This document shows positions 16,579-25,134 of a stretch of 64,000 nucleotides of DNA, one piece after another. Made by a program: the position numbers and the translations under genes. Each line of letters begins with the position of its first letter. Position 1 is the first letter of the stretch. This stretch comes from an uncultured Anaeroplasmataceae bacterium (lineage in GTDB: Bacteria; Bacillota_I; Bacilli_A; Acholeplasmatales; Anaeroplasmataceae), in NCBI GenBank assembly GCA_910579215.1, contig CAJTTN010000002.1:186001-250000 (forward strand), written 5' to 3'. Below the pieces are notes generated by a model that saw only the letters and a list, made by a program, of their open reading frames with translations, was not told the origin of the DNA and ran no database searches.

Positions 16579-16607
16579 TTGACAAAATATGGAAATCAAT
16601 TTATAAT
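16579..16607 (+). promoter_or_regulatory. Perfect-consensus promoter of the uronate operon
   Basis: TTGACA (16579-16584), exactly 17 bases, TATAAT (16602-16607). The -10 ends about 50 bases before the eda start. A promoter this strong in a catabolic operon implies a repressor. Confidence 0.85.
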
Positions 16608-16658
16608 AGAAATGTGAGTATTTTAAAGGAATGAAAAAAGAAAGAGGTATCTTGGAAA

Positions 16659-17315
16659 ATGAAAAAATTTGATGTTTTAAGCAAAATAGCTGAAGTAGGT
16701 GTAGTGGCTGTAGTTAGAGCTGAAAGTACAGAACAAGGCATGAAAATTTGTGAAGCATGTATAAAGGGTGGTGTCAATTCAATTGAGGTTACCTATACAG
16801 TGCCAGGAGCTGGTGAAATTATTGCAAACCTTTCTAGTTCCTATGCTAAAGATCTTAATGTATTAATAGGAGCAGGTACAGTTTTAGATAGTGAAACAGC
16901 TAGATCTGCTATTTTAAATGGAGCGAAATTTATCGTATCTCCTTGCTTTGATGAGGAGGTTGCAAAATTATGTAATAGATATCAGGTTCCTTATGTTCCA
17001 GGAACACAGACAGTTCGTGAGGTTAAAATGGCTTTAGATGCTGGATGTGATGTGATTAAATTATTCCCTGGGGATATTCTTGGACCTAGATTTGTTAAAG
17101 ATGTTAAGGGACCACTTCCTTATGCGAACCTTATGCCATCTGGTGGGGTTGATGTTGACAATATAGCTGATTGGATTAAGGCTGGTGTTGTTGCTGTTTC
17201 TGCAGGCTCATCTATGACTGCAGGTGCCAAAAAAGGAGATTTTGCTGCTGTAACTGCAATGGCAGCACGCTTTGTGGAAGAAGTTAAGAGAACTAGAGCT
17301 GAATTAAAGAAGTAA
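16659..17315 (+). CDS. eda: KDPG/KHG aldolase
   Basis: Class I aldolase that splits 2-keto-3-deoxy-6-phosphogluconate into pyruvate and glyceraldehyde-3-phosphate. The substrate-binding IEVTYTVPGA, IGAGTVLD, FIVSPCFD and PYVPGTQT are present, and the Schiff-base lysine is in CDVIKLFPG. GGVDVDNI binds phosphate. 218 residues is typical. It is the first gene of the uronate operon and begins two bases before kdgK (gap of one base), so the final step is encoded first. Confidence 0.95.
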   Translation: MKKFDVLSKIAEVGVVAVVRAESTEQGMKICEACIKGGVNSIEVTYTVPGAGEIIANLSSSYAKDLNVLIGAGTVLDSETARSAILNGAKFIVSPCFDEEVAKLCNRYQVPYVPGTQTVREVKMALDAGCDVIKLFPGDILGPRFVKDVKGPLPYANLMPSGGVDVDNIADWIKAGVVAVSAGSSMTAGAKKGDFAAVTAMAARFVEEVKRTRAELKK

Positions 17316-17316
17316 T

Positions 17317-18348
17317 ATGGAAAAGATATTAACCTTTGGTGAGATTATGCTTAGGCTATCTACACCAGATTATTCTACCATTAATCAAACCCATTCCTTT
17401 ATGGTTAATTATGGGGGTGGAGAGGCAAATGTTGCTGTTGCATTATCGCATATGGGGCATCAGACTGCCTTTATATCTAAGCTTCCACCAAATCAATTGG
17501 GGGATGGTGCAGTAACTCACTTGCGCTCTCATGGAGTGAATACCCAGTATGTAGTTCGTGGCTCTTCTACGATTGGTATCTATTTTTTAGAAACTGGTTT
17601 TGGTGGACGACCATCTAAGGTTATATATAATCGTAAGCATTCTGCAATAACAAGAATTCAAGAAGATGAATTTGATTGGAAGGAAATATTTTCAGATGCA
17701 ACATGGTTTCATTTAAGTGGGATAACCTTAGCCTTGGGAGAAAGAGTAAGAAGAGTTGCCTTGCGTGCTTGTAAGGAGGCCATTAAATACGGTGTACCTG
17801 TAAGCTTCGATTTTAATTATCGGTCTAAGCTTTGGACAGTTGAGGAAGCACGTCCAGTTTATAAGCAATTTATGGATTATGTGGATATTGTGTTTGCAAG
17901 CTTTTATGATGCAAATACGATTTTAGAAATACCATTGGATGATGAATTTACAGGAACTACATTATCTGAAAAAAGAAGAAATGTATTTCCTAAGATGATA
18001 AAAAAATATAATCTAAAATATATTTTTGGTACAGATAGAGTAGTTTATTCTGCTACTGAAAATTCCTTGGCTGGCTATTATTTTAAATTGGAAAATAAGG
18101 ATTTAAGCTGGGAATTGACAGACCCTATCCGTTTTAACATATATGATCGTATTGGTGGAGGAGACGCCTTTGCCTCTGGAGTCATTCATGGATTATTAAA
18201 AAACTTTGCAGATCCGGCTTATGCAGTTCGATATGGATTAAATGCTTCTGTGTTAAAGCATACGATATATGGAGATGCACTAGTGCTTTCCTGTGATGAC
18301 ATAGAAACATTTATGGAGGCAAATGGGTCTGCTGAGGTTGTTAGATAG
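17317..18348 (+). CDS. kdgK: 2-keto-3-deoxygluconate kinase, copy 1
   Basis: PfkB-family sugar kinase. The N-terminal GEIMLRLS and YGGGEANVAVALSHMG, and the C-terminal anion-hole and catalytic-base motif DRIGGGDAFASG, are present; the last is the form usual in KdgK. It phosphorylates 2-keto-3-deoxygluconate to KDPG for the preceding Eda. It is paralogous to the kinase at 18840 and shares most of its motifs, but it has divergent segments (for example a different C-terminus). Substrate is inferred from motifs and operon. Confidence 0.88.
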   Translation: MEKILTFGEIMLRLSTPDYSTINQTHSFMVNYGGGEANVAVALSHMGHQTAFISKLPPNQLGDGAVTHLRSHGVNTQYVVRGSSTIGIYFLETGFGGRPSKVIYNRKHSAITRIQEDEFDWKEIFSDATWFHLSGITLALGERVRRVALRACKEAIKYGVPVSFDFNYRSKLWTVEEARPVYKQFMDYVDIVFASFYDANTILEIPLDDEFTGTTLSEKRRNVFPKMIKKYNLKYIFGTDRVVYSATENSLAGYYFKLENKDLSWELTDPIRFNIYDRIGGGDAFASGVIHGLLKNFADPAYAVRYGLNASVLKHTIYGDALVLSCDDIETFMEANGSAEVVR

Positions 18349-18359
18349 AGGATATAAAA

Positions 18360-18818
18360 ATGATAATAGGAAAATTGAGAGATTTAAAGCGTTATAAAGG
18401 AATAAGTAAAAACATAGACACTGCGATAGATTATGTTTTAAATCATGATTTGCTTACACTGCCAAAGGGTAAGACAGAAATTGATGGAAAGAATGTTTAT
18501 GTCAATCGTGATACATATGTAGCAAAACCCTTGGACGAATGTTTTTTTGAAAATCATGAGCACTATTTAGATTTACAAATTGTGCTCAAGGGAAAGGAAC
18601 TATTTGGTTTTACAGATATTTCTAATCCATCACTTCAGGTAACTACACCTTATAATTCAGATAAGGATGTTACAAAATATAGTGCTGCAAAGGATACAAT
18701 TTATTTTACTCTTGAAGAGGGATTCGCCTTAGTATTTAAAGAAGATATTCACTTAGCGAAATGCAAGGTAAATGATGAGATTGTAGAAAAAGCAGTTATA
18801 AAAATTAGAGTTGATTAG
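18360..18818 (+). CDS. YhcH/YjgK/YiaL (DUF386) family protein
   Basis: Cupin-fold protein of 152 residues. The family motif is present in the form ENHEHYLDLQIVLKGKE, where family members commonly have a similar H-x-x-x-D-L/I-Q segment. Members are found in sialic-acid and uronate operons and are thought to act as sugar anomerases/epimerases. Its place between two kdgK genes suggests a role in presenting the correct sugar form. The exact reaction is not known. Confidence 0.85.
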   Translation: MIIGKLRDLKRYKGISKNIDTAIDYVLNHDLLTLPKGKTEIDGKNVYVNRDTYVAKPLDECFFENHEHYLDLQIVLKGKELFGFTDISNPSLQVTTPYNSDKDVTKYSAAKDTIYFTLEEGFALVFKEDIHLAKCKVNDEIVEKAVIKIRVD

Positions 18819-18839
18819 GAAAAGGAGAAAACAAGTTTT

Positions 18840-19862
18840 ATGGCAAAAGTAGTAACAATGGGTGAAATCATGCTAAGATTATCCCCAGCAGGAAATATGC
18901 GCTTTGTTCAAGCAGATTCATTTGATGTAATTTATGGAGGAGGAGAAGCAAATGTTGCAGTTTCTTGTGCTAATTATGGACATGATGCTTATTTTGTAAC
19001 TAAGCTTCCTGAGCATGAAATAGGACAGTCTGCAGTTAATGCATTAAGAAGATATGGAGTAAATACTAAATTTATTGCTCGTGGTGGAGATCGTGTTGGT
19101 ATTTATTATGCAGAAACTGGAGCATCTATGCGTCCATCTAAGGTCATCTACGATCGTGCTAATTCTGCAATAGCAGAAGCAAAACCAGAGGATTTTGATT
19201 TTGATGCAATTATGGAGGGGGCAGACTGGTTCCATTGGTCTGGTATTACACCTGCAATTTCAAATAAGGCTGCAGAGCTTACTAGACTTGCTTGTGAGGC
19301 TGCAAAGCGTCATGGAGTAACAGTTTCTGTTGATTTAAATTTCCGTAAGAAACTATGGACATCAAAAAAGGCCATTTCTGTAATGAAACCTTTAATGGAG
19401 TATGTAGATGTTTGCATAGGAAATGAGGAGGATGCTGAGCTTTGTTTAGGCTTCAAGCCTGATGCAAATGTTGAAGCTGGTGAAACAGGTGCTGAGGGAT
19501 ATCATAAAATTTTTGAGCAAATGGCAAAGGAATTTAAATTTAAATATGTTATCTCAACCTTACGTGAATCATTTTCAGCTACACATAATGGTTGGAAGGC
19601 CTTAATTTATAATGGCAAGGAATTCTATGAATCAAAGCGTTATGATATTAATCCAATTATAGATCGTATTGGTGGAGGAGATTCATTCTCTGGTGGAGTC
19701 ATTCATGGCTTATTAACTAAGGAAACACAAGGAGAAGCCTTAGAATTTGCTGTTGCAGCTTCTGCATTGAAGCATACAATAAATGGTGATTTCAATTTGG
19801 TTTCTGCTTCTGAGGTGGAATCCTTAGCAGGTGGTAATGCAAACGGACGCGTTCAGCGTTAA
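18840..19862 (+). CDS. kdgK: 2-keto-3-deoxygluconate kinase, copy 2
   Basis: Second PfkB-family kinase of the operon, 340 residues. GEIMLRLSPAGNMRF, YGGGEANVAVSCANYG and DRIGGGDSFSGG are present. It is closer in motif wording to classical KdgK than copy 1. Retention of two copies may reflect two substrates (for example KDG and 5-keto-gluconate or tagaturonate-derived sugars), or dosage. The ATG at 18840 has AAAGGAG upstream. Both copies look intact. Confidence 0.88.
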   Translation: MAKVVTMGEIMLRLSPAGNMRFVQADSFDVIYGGGEANVAVSCANYGHDAYFVTKLPEHEIGQSAVNALRRYGVNTKFIARGGDRVGIYYAETGASMRPSKVIYDRANSAIAEAKPEDFDFDAIMEGADWFHWSGITPAISNKAAELTRLACEAAKRHGVTVSVDLNFRKKLWTSKKAISVMKPLMEYVDVCIGNEEDAELCLGFKPDANVEAGETGAEGYHKIFEQMAKEFKFKYVISTLRESFSATHNGWKALIYNGKEFYESKRYDINPIIDRIGGGDSFSGGVIHGLLTKETQGEALEFAVAASALKHTINGDFNLVSASEVESLAGGNANGRVQR

Positions 19863-19877
19863 TATACTTGGAAATAA

Positions 19878-19896
19878 GGTGCTACATTGTAGCACC
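19878..19896 (+). other. Intra-operon hairpin between kdgK copy 2 and the TIM-barrel gene
   Basis: GGTGCTACA and TGTAGCACC are perfect inverted arms separated by one T, forming an 8-bp stem with a 3-base loop. No T-run follows, so it is not an intrinsic terminator. It may protect or define a processed 3' end in the operon mRNA. Confidence 0.6.
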
Positions 19897-19919
19897 CTAT
19901 CGTGTATTAGGAGGTTACA

Positions 19920-20762
19920 ATGAAAATTGGAGTTAGAGTTCACGATTTTGGAAAAAGTGATTCTAAAACCTTAGCTCAGCAGGCAAAAGCTATAGGATTT
20001 GATGGAGTACAGCTTGTATTAAATAAAGCTATAACAGGTGAAACTGGTCTTCCAGGAACTTTAAATATGGAAAAGGCTAAATCCATTCAGCAGGATTTCT
20101 ATGAAGAGGGGATTGAAATTTTTATGTTAGGAGCATACTTCAATCCAGTTCATTCTAATAAGGATTTAGTAGATACAAACATAAGAAAATTTAAGGAGCA
20201 CCTATTGTATTTAAATGCTTTTCATGGGCATTTTGTAGGTTCAGAAACAGGTTCCTATAATGATGATAAATGGACGTATCATCCTTTGAATAGAACAGAG
20301 GAAGCGTATAATGAAGTGAAAAGGATCTTTTCAAATCTCGCAGATTACGCTAAGGAGGTTAATGCAAACCTTGCCTTAGAGGGTGCCTTTGGACATTGCA
20401 TGTATGAACCTAAAGTATTAAAGCGATTGGTCGATGAAATAGATAATGGACATGTCTATTATATAGTAGACATTTATAATTATCTATCCATCAGTAATTA
20501 TCAATCCTATAAAGACATATTTGAGGAATGCTTAGCCTTGTTCGCTGACAAGATTGTTATATTCCACTTAAAGGATTTTATTGTAACAGATGGTGCATTG
20601 AAGCAATGTGCTATTGGGAAAGGAATACTTGATTATTCCTATTTATTAAAGAGAATAAAAGAAACAAATCCAAATGCGTATCTTATTTTTGAGGGCTCTA
20701 AGCCAGAGGATATGCAGGAAAGTCTTTCTTTTGTAAAAGAAGTATTAAATGAAGGAGAATAA
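19920..20762 (+). CDS. Sugar phosphate isomerase/epimerase-like TIM-barrel protein
   Basis: Xylose-isomerase-like TIM barrel (AP endonuclease 2 superfamily). IGVRVHDFGK opens the first strand; metal-ligand residues are expected at LALEGAFGH (Glu), YYIVDIYNY (Asp), IVIFHLKDF (His-Lys-Asp) and LIFEGSKPE (Glu). 280 residues is normal. Being in the kdu operon, it probably isomerises or epimerises a uronate-derived keto sugar. The family's substrate range is broad, so a specific reaction is not assigned. It is followed immediately by kduI. Confidence 0.8.
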   Translation: MKIGVRVHDFGKSDSKTLAQQAKAIGFDGVQLVLNKAITGETGLPGTLNMEKAKSIQQDFYEEGIEIFMLGAYFNPVHSNKDLVDTNIRKFKEHLLYLNAFHGHFVGSETGSYNDDKWTYHPLNRTEEAYNEVKRIFSNLADYAKEVNANLALEGAFGHCMYEPKVLKRLVDEIDNGHVYYIVDIYNYLSISNYQSYKDIFEECLALFADKIVIFHLKDFIVTDGALKQCAIGKGILDYSYLLKRIKETNPNAYLIFEGSKPEDMQESLSFVKEVLNEGE

Positions 20763-20763
20763 A

Positions 20764-21600
20764 ATGAAACTACAGGTTAGATATGCGAATCATCCAGAGG
20801 ATTCTAAGCATTATACAACAGAGGAGTTAAGGCGTCATTATTTAATGGAACGCGTTTTTGAAGAGGATGAAATTTTGTTAATATATTCTCATCAGGATAG
20901 AATAGTATCTGGTGGCATTATGCCAGTTTCTAAGCCATTACCCTTAGAAACCTCAGATGAATTGCGTGCTGCATACTTTTTAGAACGCAGAGAATTGGGG
21001 ATTATTAATATAGGAGGACCTGGAAAAATTACCTTAGATGGGAAAGCTTATGAAATTAAATCCAAAGATGGTATGTATGTTGGAATGGGAACTAGAGAAG
21101 TAGTATTTACATCAGATAGTCCTAGCAATCCTGCGAAATTTTATATATCATCTTGTCCAGCTCATAAAACATATCCAACGTATTATATTGATTTTGAAAA
21201 GGCAAACCATCGTCCTTGTGGGGAAGCTAAGACCTTAAATAAACGAGTTATCAATCAATATATACATCCAGATGTTTGTCAAAGCTGTCAGCTAGCAATG
21301 GGAATGACAGAGCTTGCTGAGGGATCTGGATGGAATACAATGCCTTCTCATACACATGAGCGTCGCATGGAGGTATATTTCTATTTTAATATTCCTGATG
21401 ACAATGTGGTATTCCATATGATGGGACAACCTCAGGAAACAAGACATATTGTTATGCAAAATGAACAATTGGTTATTTCTCCAAGCTGGAGCATTCACTC
21501 TGGAATAGGTACATCCAATTACACTTTTATTTGGGCAATGTGTGGAGAAAACCAAGAATTTGATGATATGGATCATATCAAAACAACAGATCTAAGATAA
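20764..21600 (+). CDS. kduI: 5-dehydro-4-deoxy-D-glucuronate isomerase
   Basis: Zinc cupin that converts 4-deoxy-5-ketouronate (DKI), from unsaturated uronic acids, to 2,5-diketo-3-deoxygluconate. The metal-binding set is visible as SHTHERRMEVYFYF and WSIHSG. LERRELGIINIGGPG and GMGTREVVF are typical KduI segments. 278 residues is the usual length. ATG 20764 is chosen: GGAG lies 6 bases before, one base after the preceding stop. It feeds KduD. Confidence 0.96.
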   Translation: MKLQVRYANHPEDSKHYTTEELRRHYLMERVFEEDEILLIYSHQDRIVSGGIMPVSKPLPLETSDELRAAYFLERRELGIINIGGPGKITLDGKAYEIKSKDGMYVGMGTREVVFTSDSPSNPAKFYISSCPAHKTYPTYYIDFEKANHRPCGEAKTLNKRVINQYIHPDVCQSCQLAMGMTELAEGSGWNTMPSHTHERRMEVYFYFNIPDDNVVFHMMGQPQETRHIVMQNEQLVISPSWSIHSGIGTSNYTFIWAMCGENQEFDDMDHIKTTDLR

Positions 21601-21619
21601 ATAAAAGGAGGATACAAGT

Positions 21620-22420
21620 ATGAAAATGAATGATTTTAGATTAGATGGAAAGATTGCTTTAGTAACAGGAGCATCTTATGGAATTGGCTTTGCGATGGCA
21701 TCAGGACTTGCTGAAGCTGGAGCAACTATAGTATTTAATGATATAAACCAAGATTTAGTAAACAGAGGAATTGCAGCCTATAAGGAGGCAGGTATTACAG
21801 CTCATGGTTACGTTTGTGATGTTACAAATGAAGATCAAGTAAATGAGATGATTGCACAAATAGAAAAAGAGGTAGGAGTTGTTGACATATTAGTGAATAA
21901 TGCAGGAATTATTAAGCGTATTCCTATGATTGAAATGACAGCTGCTCAATTCCGCCAAGTGATAGATATCGACTTAAATGGACCTTTCATTATGGCAAAG
22001 GCTGTGATTCCTTCCATGATAAAAAAAGGACATGGTAAGATTATTAATATCTGTTCTATGATGTCTGAGCTAGGTAGAGAAACTGTTTCTGCCTATGCCG
22101 CAGCTAAAGGTGGATTAAAGATGCTTACAAGAAATATTTGTTCTGAATATGGTGAGTATAATATTCAATGTAATGGAATTGGACCTGGATATATTGCTAC
22201 ACCTCAAACAGCTCCTTTAAGAGAGATTCAGCCTGATGGTTCTCGTCATCCTTTTGATCAGTTTATAGTGGCTAAAACTCCAGCTGGACGTTGGTTAGAA
22301 GCAGAGGAGCTTGCTGGACCAGCAGTATTCTTAGCCTCTGATGCATCTAATGCAGTTAATGGACATATTTTATATGTTGATGGTGGTATATTAGCATATA
22401 TTGGAAAACAACCAAAGTAA
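21620..22420 (+). CDS. kduD: 2-deoxy-D-gluconate 3-dehydrogenase / KduD-type SDR
   Basis: Short-chain dehydrogenase that reduces 2,5-diketo-3-deoxygluconate to 2-keto-3-deoxygluconate for KdgK. The nucleotide-binding TGASYGIG, NNAG, the catalytic serine in ICSMMSE and YAAAKGG are present, with a NAD-type GPGYIATP end. The C-terminal VNGHILYVDGG is typical. GGAGG lies 8 bases before ATG 21620. It is the last gene of the operon before a terminator. Confidence 0.93.
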   Translation: MKMNDFRLDGKIALVTGASYGIGFAMASGLAEAGATIVFNDINQDLVNRGIAAYKEAGITAHGYVCDVTNEDQVNEMIAQIEKEVGVVDILVNNAGIIKRIPMIEMTAAQFRQVIDIDLNGPFIMAKAVIPSMIKKGHGKIINICSMMSELGRETVSAYAAAKGGLKMLTRNICSEYGEYNIQCNGIGPGYIATPQTAPLREIQPDGSRHPFDQFIVAKTPAGRWLEAEELAGPAVFLASDASNAVNGHILYVDGGILAYIGKQPK

Positions 22421-22427
22421 TTTTTTT

Positions 22428-22457
22428 GGGATTATGCTTTTGCATAGTCCCTTTTTT
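22428..22457 (+). terminator. Intrinsic terminator of the uronate operon
   Basis: GGGATTATGC (22428-22437) pairs with GCATAGTCCC (22442-22451) with one G-U pair, followed by six T. Confidence 0.88.
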
Positions 22458-22499
22458 GATGGAATATAATAATTATTTTTTGGAAAATCTATTTTTAAG

Positions 22500-22528
22500 T
22501 GGAAAAGATTTCCATTATTTTGTATAAT
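22500..22528 (+). promoter_or_regulatory. Promoter of the phosphoglucomutase gene
   Basis: TGGAAA (22500-22505), 17 bases, TATAAT (22523-22528), about 25 bases before the start. Confidence 0.65.
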
Positions 22529-22554
22529 AGGAATAGACTAAGGAGAACGATAAT

Positions 22555-24243
22555 ATGAATTATTTAGAAAAAGCTAATTTATGGAAAAATAACCCAAATT
22601 TAGATTCTGCATTAAAAAAAGAATTGAATGCTATGGATGATAAAGCTCTACAGGAGGCCTTTACAACAGATTTAGAATTTGGTACAGGAGGTCTAAGAGG
22701 TATTTTAGGAGCTGGTACTAATCGTATGAATATCTATATCGTTTCTAAGGCGACTTTGGGCTTTGGTAGATATTTATCCAAATTTAAGGAGGCCTTTAAA
22801 AGAGGGGTTGCGATAGCTCATGACAATCGTCATCAATCTAAAGAATTTGCTCGTATTTCAGCTGAGGTTTTAACAACTCTAGGCTTTCATGTTTATTTAT
22901 TTGAGGAATTGAGACCAACACCAGAATTATCTTATGCAGTAAGACATTTTGGCTGTGTTGGAGGAATTATGATTACTGCCTCTCATAATCCAAAGGAATA
23001 TAATGGCTATAAAATATATGATGGTAGTGGCTGTCAGCTTGTTCCTAAAGAAGCAGATCAGGTGATTGCTGAAATTAACAAGATTGAGGATTATTTTGCT
23101 ATAGATCATTCTAAAAATCACGATAATATTGAATACATTGGACGAGAAGTAGATGAAGTTTATATGAATGAAGTTAAAAAAATTGTCTTACGTCCAAATC
23201 TTGATAAAGACTTTAAGCTGGTTTATACGCCATTACATGGTACAGGTCAGGTTTTTGCTCCTGAAGTATTAAAGAGTGTTGGCTATGATGTATATCCTCT
23301 TGCCTGCCAAATGACAAATGATCCTGATTTTTCTGGTGTGAAAACTTCTAATCCGGAAAATAAAGAGGCCTATGATGAGGCAATCGCTTATGCTAAGGAA
23401 ATCGGTGCTAAAATTGTCTTAGCCACTGATCCTGATGCAGATAGACTTGGTATTGCAGTTGAGCATCAGGGAGAATATATTTTATTTACAGGAAATCAAA
23501 CAGCTTCTTTAGTATTAGATTATATTTTAAAAACTAGAAAAGAATTGAATATTCTTCCTAAGGATGGCTATGTATTCACCACAAATGTATCCTCTACCCT
23601 ACCTATTGCTATTGCGGAAAAATATGGTATGCAGGTTGAAATTACGTTAACAGGCTTCAAGTTCATAGGAGAAAAGGCAAGAGAAATGGAGAGCGGCAAG
23701 GGAACTTACGTCTTTGGCTTTGAGGAATCCTATGGCTGCTTAGTATCTGATTTTGTACGAGATAAGGATTCCATTCAAGCTATATTAATGTTATGTGAAA
23801 CTGCTGCTTATTATCGTGAAAAGGGAATGGACCTTGTAGAGGCACTACAGGCAATTTATGAGGAGTATGGCTACTATAAGGAAGGAATTACAAATATAAG
23901 TCTTCAGGGTTTAGCTGGTGCTGCTAAGATTCAAAGAATCATGGATTATTTTAGAACAAAGGAGATTACCTTAAAAAATTTTGAAATTCTTTTAAAGGAT
24001 GATATCAAGCTTAGCGTCAAAAAGGATTATAAGAAAAATACTACAGAGAATATCTGTTTACCTAAGAGTAACGTAATCAAATATTATTTAAATGATAATA
24101 TGTGGTTTGTTTTAAGGCCTTCAGGGACAGAGCCTAAGCTTAAGGTTTATTATGGTGTAGTTGGTAAAACGGAGGAAGAGGCAAAAGCTAAGCTTCAGGA
24201 ATTAACCGATGAGGTTTTGGCTATTGTTCATACAATAGATTAG
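22555..24243 (+). CDS. pgcA: Alpha-phosphoglucomutase/phosphomannomutase
   Basis: Alpha-D-phosphohexomutase interconverting glucose-1-phosphate and glucose-6-phosphate. The phosphoserine loop is in TASHNPKEYNGYK, the magnesium loop in DPDADRLG, the sugar-binding loop in GFEESYGCL and the phosphate loop in RPSGTEPK. 562 residues fits the long Firmicutes form (PgcA/YhxB). It supplies glucose-1-phosphate for polysaccharide and galactose metabolism (galE lies elsewhere in the window). Confidence 0.94.
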   Translation: MNYLEKANLWKNNPNLDSALKKELNAMDDKALQEAFTTDLEFGTGGLRGILGAGTNRMNIYIVSKATLGFGRYLSKFKEAFKRGVAIAHDNRHQSKEFARISAEVLTTLGFHVYLFEELRPTPELSYAVRHFGCVGGIMITASHNPKEYNGYKIYDGSGCQLVPKEADQVIAEINKIEDYFAIDHSKNHDNIEYIGREVDEVYMNEVKKIVLRPNLDKDFKLVYTPLHGTGQVFAPEVLKSVGYDVYPLACQMTNDPDFSGVKTSNPENKEAYDEAIAYAKEIGAKIVLATDPDADRLGIAVEHQGEYILFTGNQTASLVLDYILKTRKELNILPKDGYVFTTNVSSTLPIAIAEKYGMQVEITLTGFKFIGEKAREMESGKGTYVFGFEESYGCLVSDFVRDKDSIQAILMLCETAAYYREKGMDLVEALQAIYEEYGYYKEGITNISLQGLAGAAKIQRIMDYFRTKEITLKNFEILLKDDIKLSVKKDYKKNTTENICLPKSNVIKYYLNDNMWFVLRPSGTEPKLKVYYGVVGKTEEEAKAKLQELTDEVLAIVHTID

Positions 24244-24337
24244 AAATTCAATAAAGTGAATCTGACTTTATAGTTTAAAAAGCTAAGAAGAATTCCCTTA
24301 TTTTTAAAGAAAATATAAATAAAATTTATAGAGATGA

Positions 24338-24375
24338 GATAGTCTAAAAAAAATAATTTTAGACTATCTTTTTTT
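24338..24375 (+). terminator. Intrinsic terminator of pgcA
   Basis: GATAGTCTAAAA (24338-24349) pairs with TTTTAGACTATC (24357-24368), a 12-bp perfect stem, followed by seven T. Confidence 0.9.
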
Positions 24376-24413
24376 CTACATTTTTTTATAAAGCAAAGGC
24401 GTATACTAGGAGC

Positions 24414-25133
24414 ATGAAATATATAGAGCTACTCGTAGTTTTAAACATTGGTATTCATTTGTGTTTTGTAAGAATAGCATATTATTTGCTTAGGATTAAG
24501 CCAAATCGTATAGCTATAAGTATTTCATGTCTTTTAGATGGGATATATATTCTTTTATATATCTTTATCCCTTATCAAATAGAAGCCTATCGTTATTTGA
24601 TAATGATGGTCATATCCTTATGTCCGTTTATAACTAAAAGACCAACTAAGGCATTATTTTTATGTTTAATATATTTAATGCTTAATTTTACTTTAGGAGG
24701 GAGTGCAGGTATTTTATATAAAATGATGAATCATTTTACAGTAGTCTTAATTTGTTTAGGTTGTATTTTAGTTTTGTTTGCCTGTTATGCAATTTATAAA
24801 AAATTTCATTTTCGGCCAGATGTATTAGAATACGAGGTGATGATAGAAGACGAAAATAGAACAATATATTTGAGTGGTTTTTGTGATACTGGAAATTTTT
24901 TGACTACGGATGACAACATCCCTATTGTGTTTCTAAAGAAAAATATTCAGATAGGCCATTATTATAAAACGATATCCATTCAAAGTGTTAGTACAAATAC
25001 AAAACTTCCAATTTTTGAGGTTAAAAGCTTTAAAATAAAAATTAAAAATAAATATGTAAAAAAGGATGTATATTTAGCTTATGGAGATATAGCATTTAAT
25101 GTTATGTTTGGTTCAAATTTATTAGGGGGATAA
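24414..25133 (+). CDS. spoIIGA: Sporulation sigma-E factor-processing peptidase SpoIIGA
   Basis: Membrane aspartic protease that activates pro-sigma-E in the mother cell in response to forespore SpoIIR. The N-terminal half has about five hydrophobic segments. The C-terminal domain carries the single catalytic motif CDTGNFL. At 239 residues it is well short of the ~300 usual for the family. Identity is secured by the one-base gap to sigE and the following sigG. The GGAG lies only one base before the ATG, which is unusually tight. A TGTAGAA, one mismatch from a Spo0A box, lies upstream on the minus strand, but it is weak. Confidence 0.85.
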   Translation: MKYIELLVVLNIGIHLCFVRIAYYLLRIKPNRIAISISCLLDGIYILLYIFIPYQIEAYRYLIMMVISLCPFITKRPTKALFLCLIYLMLNFTLGGSAGILYKMMNHFTVVLICLGCILVLFACYAIYKKFHFRPDVLEYEVMIEDENRTIYLSGFCDTGNFLTTDDNIPIVFLKKNIQIGHYYKTISIQSVSTNTKLPIFEVKSFKIKIKNKYVKKDVYLAYGDIAFNVMFGSNLLGG

Positions 25134-25134
25134 T

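Noticed and set aside
24376..24413. Spo0A box before spoIIGA
   Set aside because: Only a one-mismatch TGTAGAA on the minus strand, next to a T-run; chance occurrence is likely.
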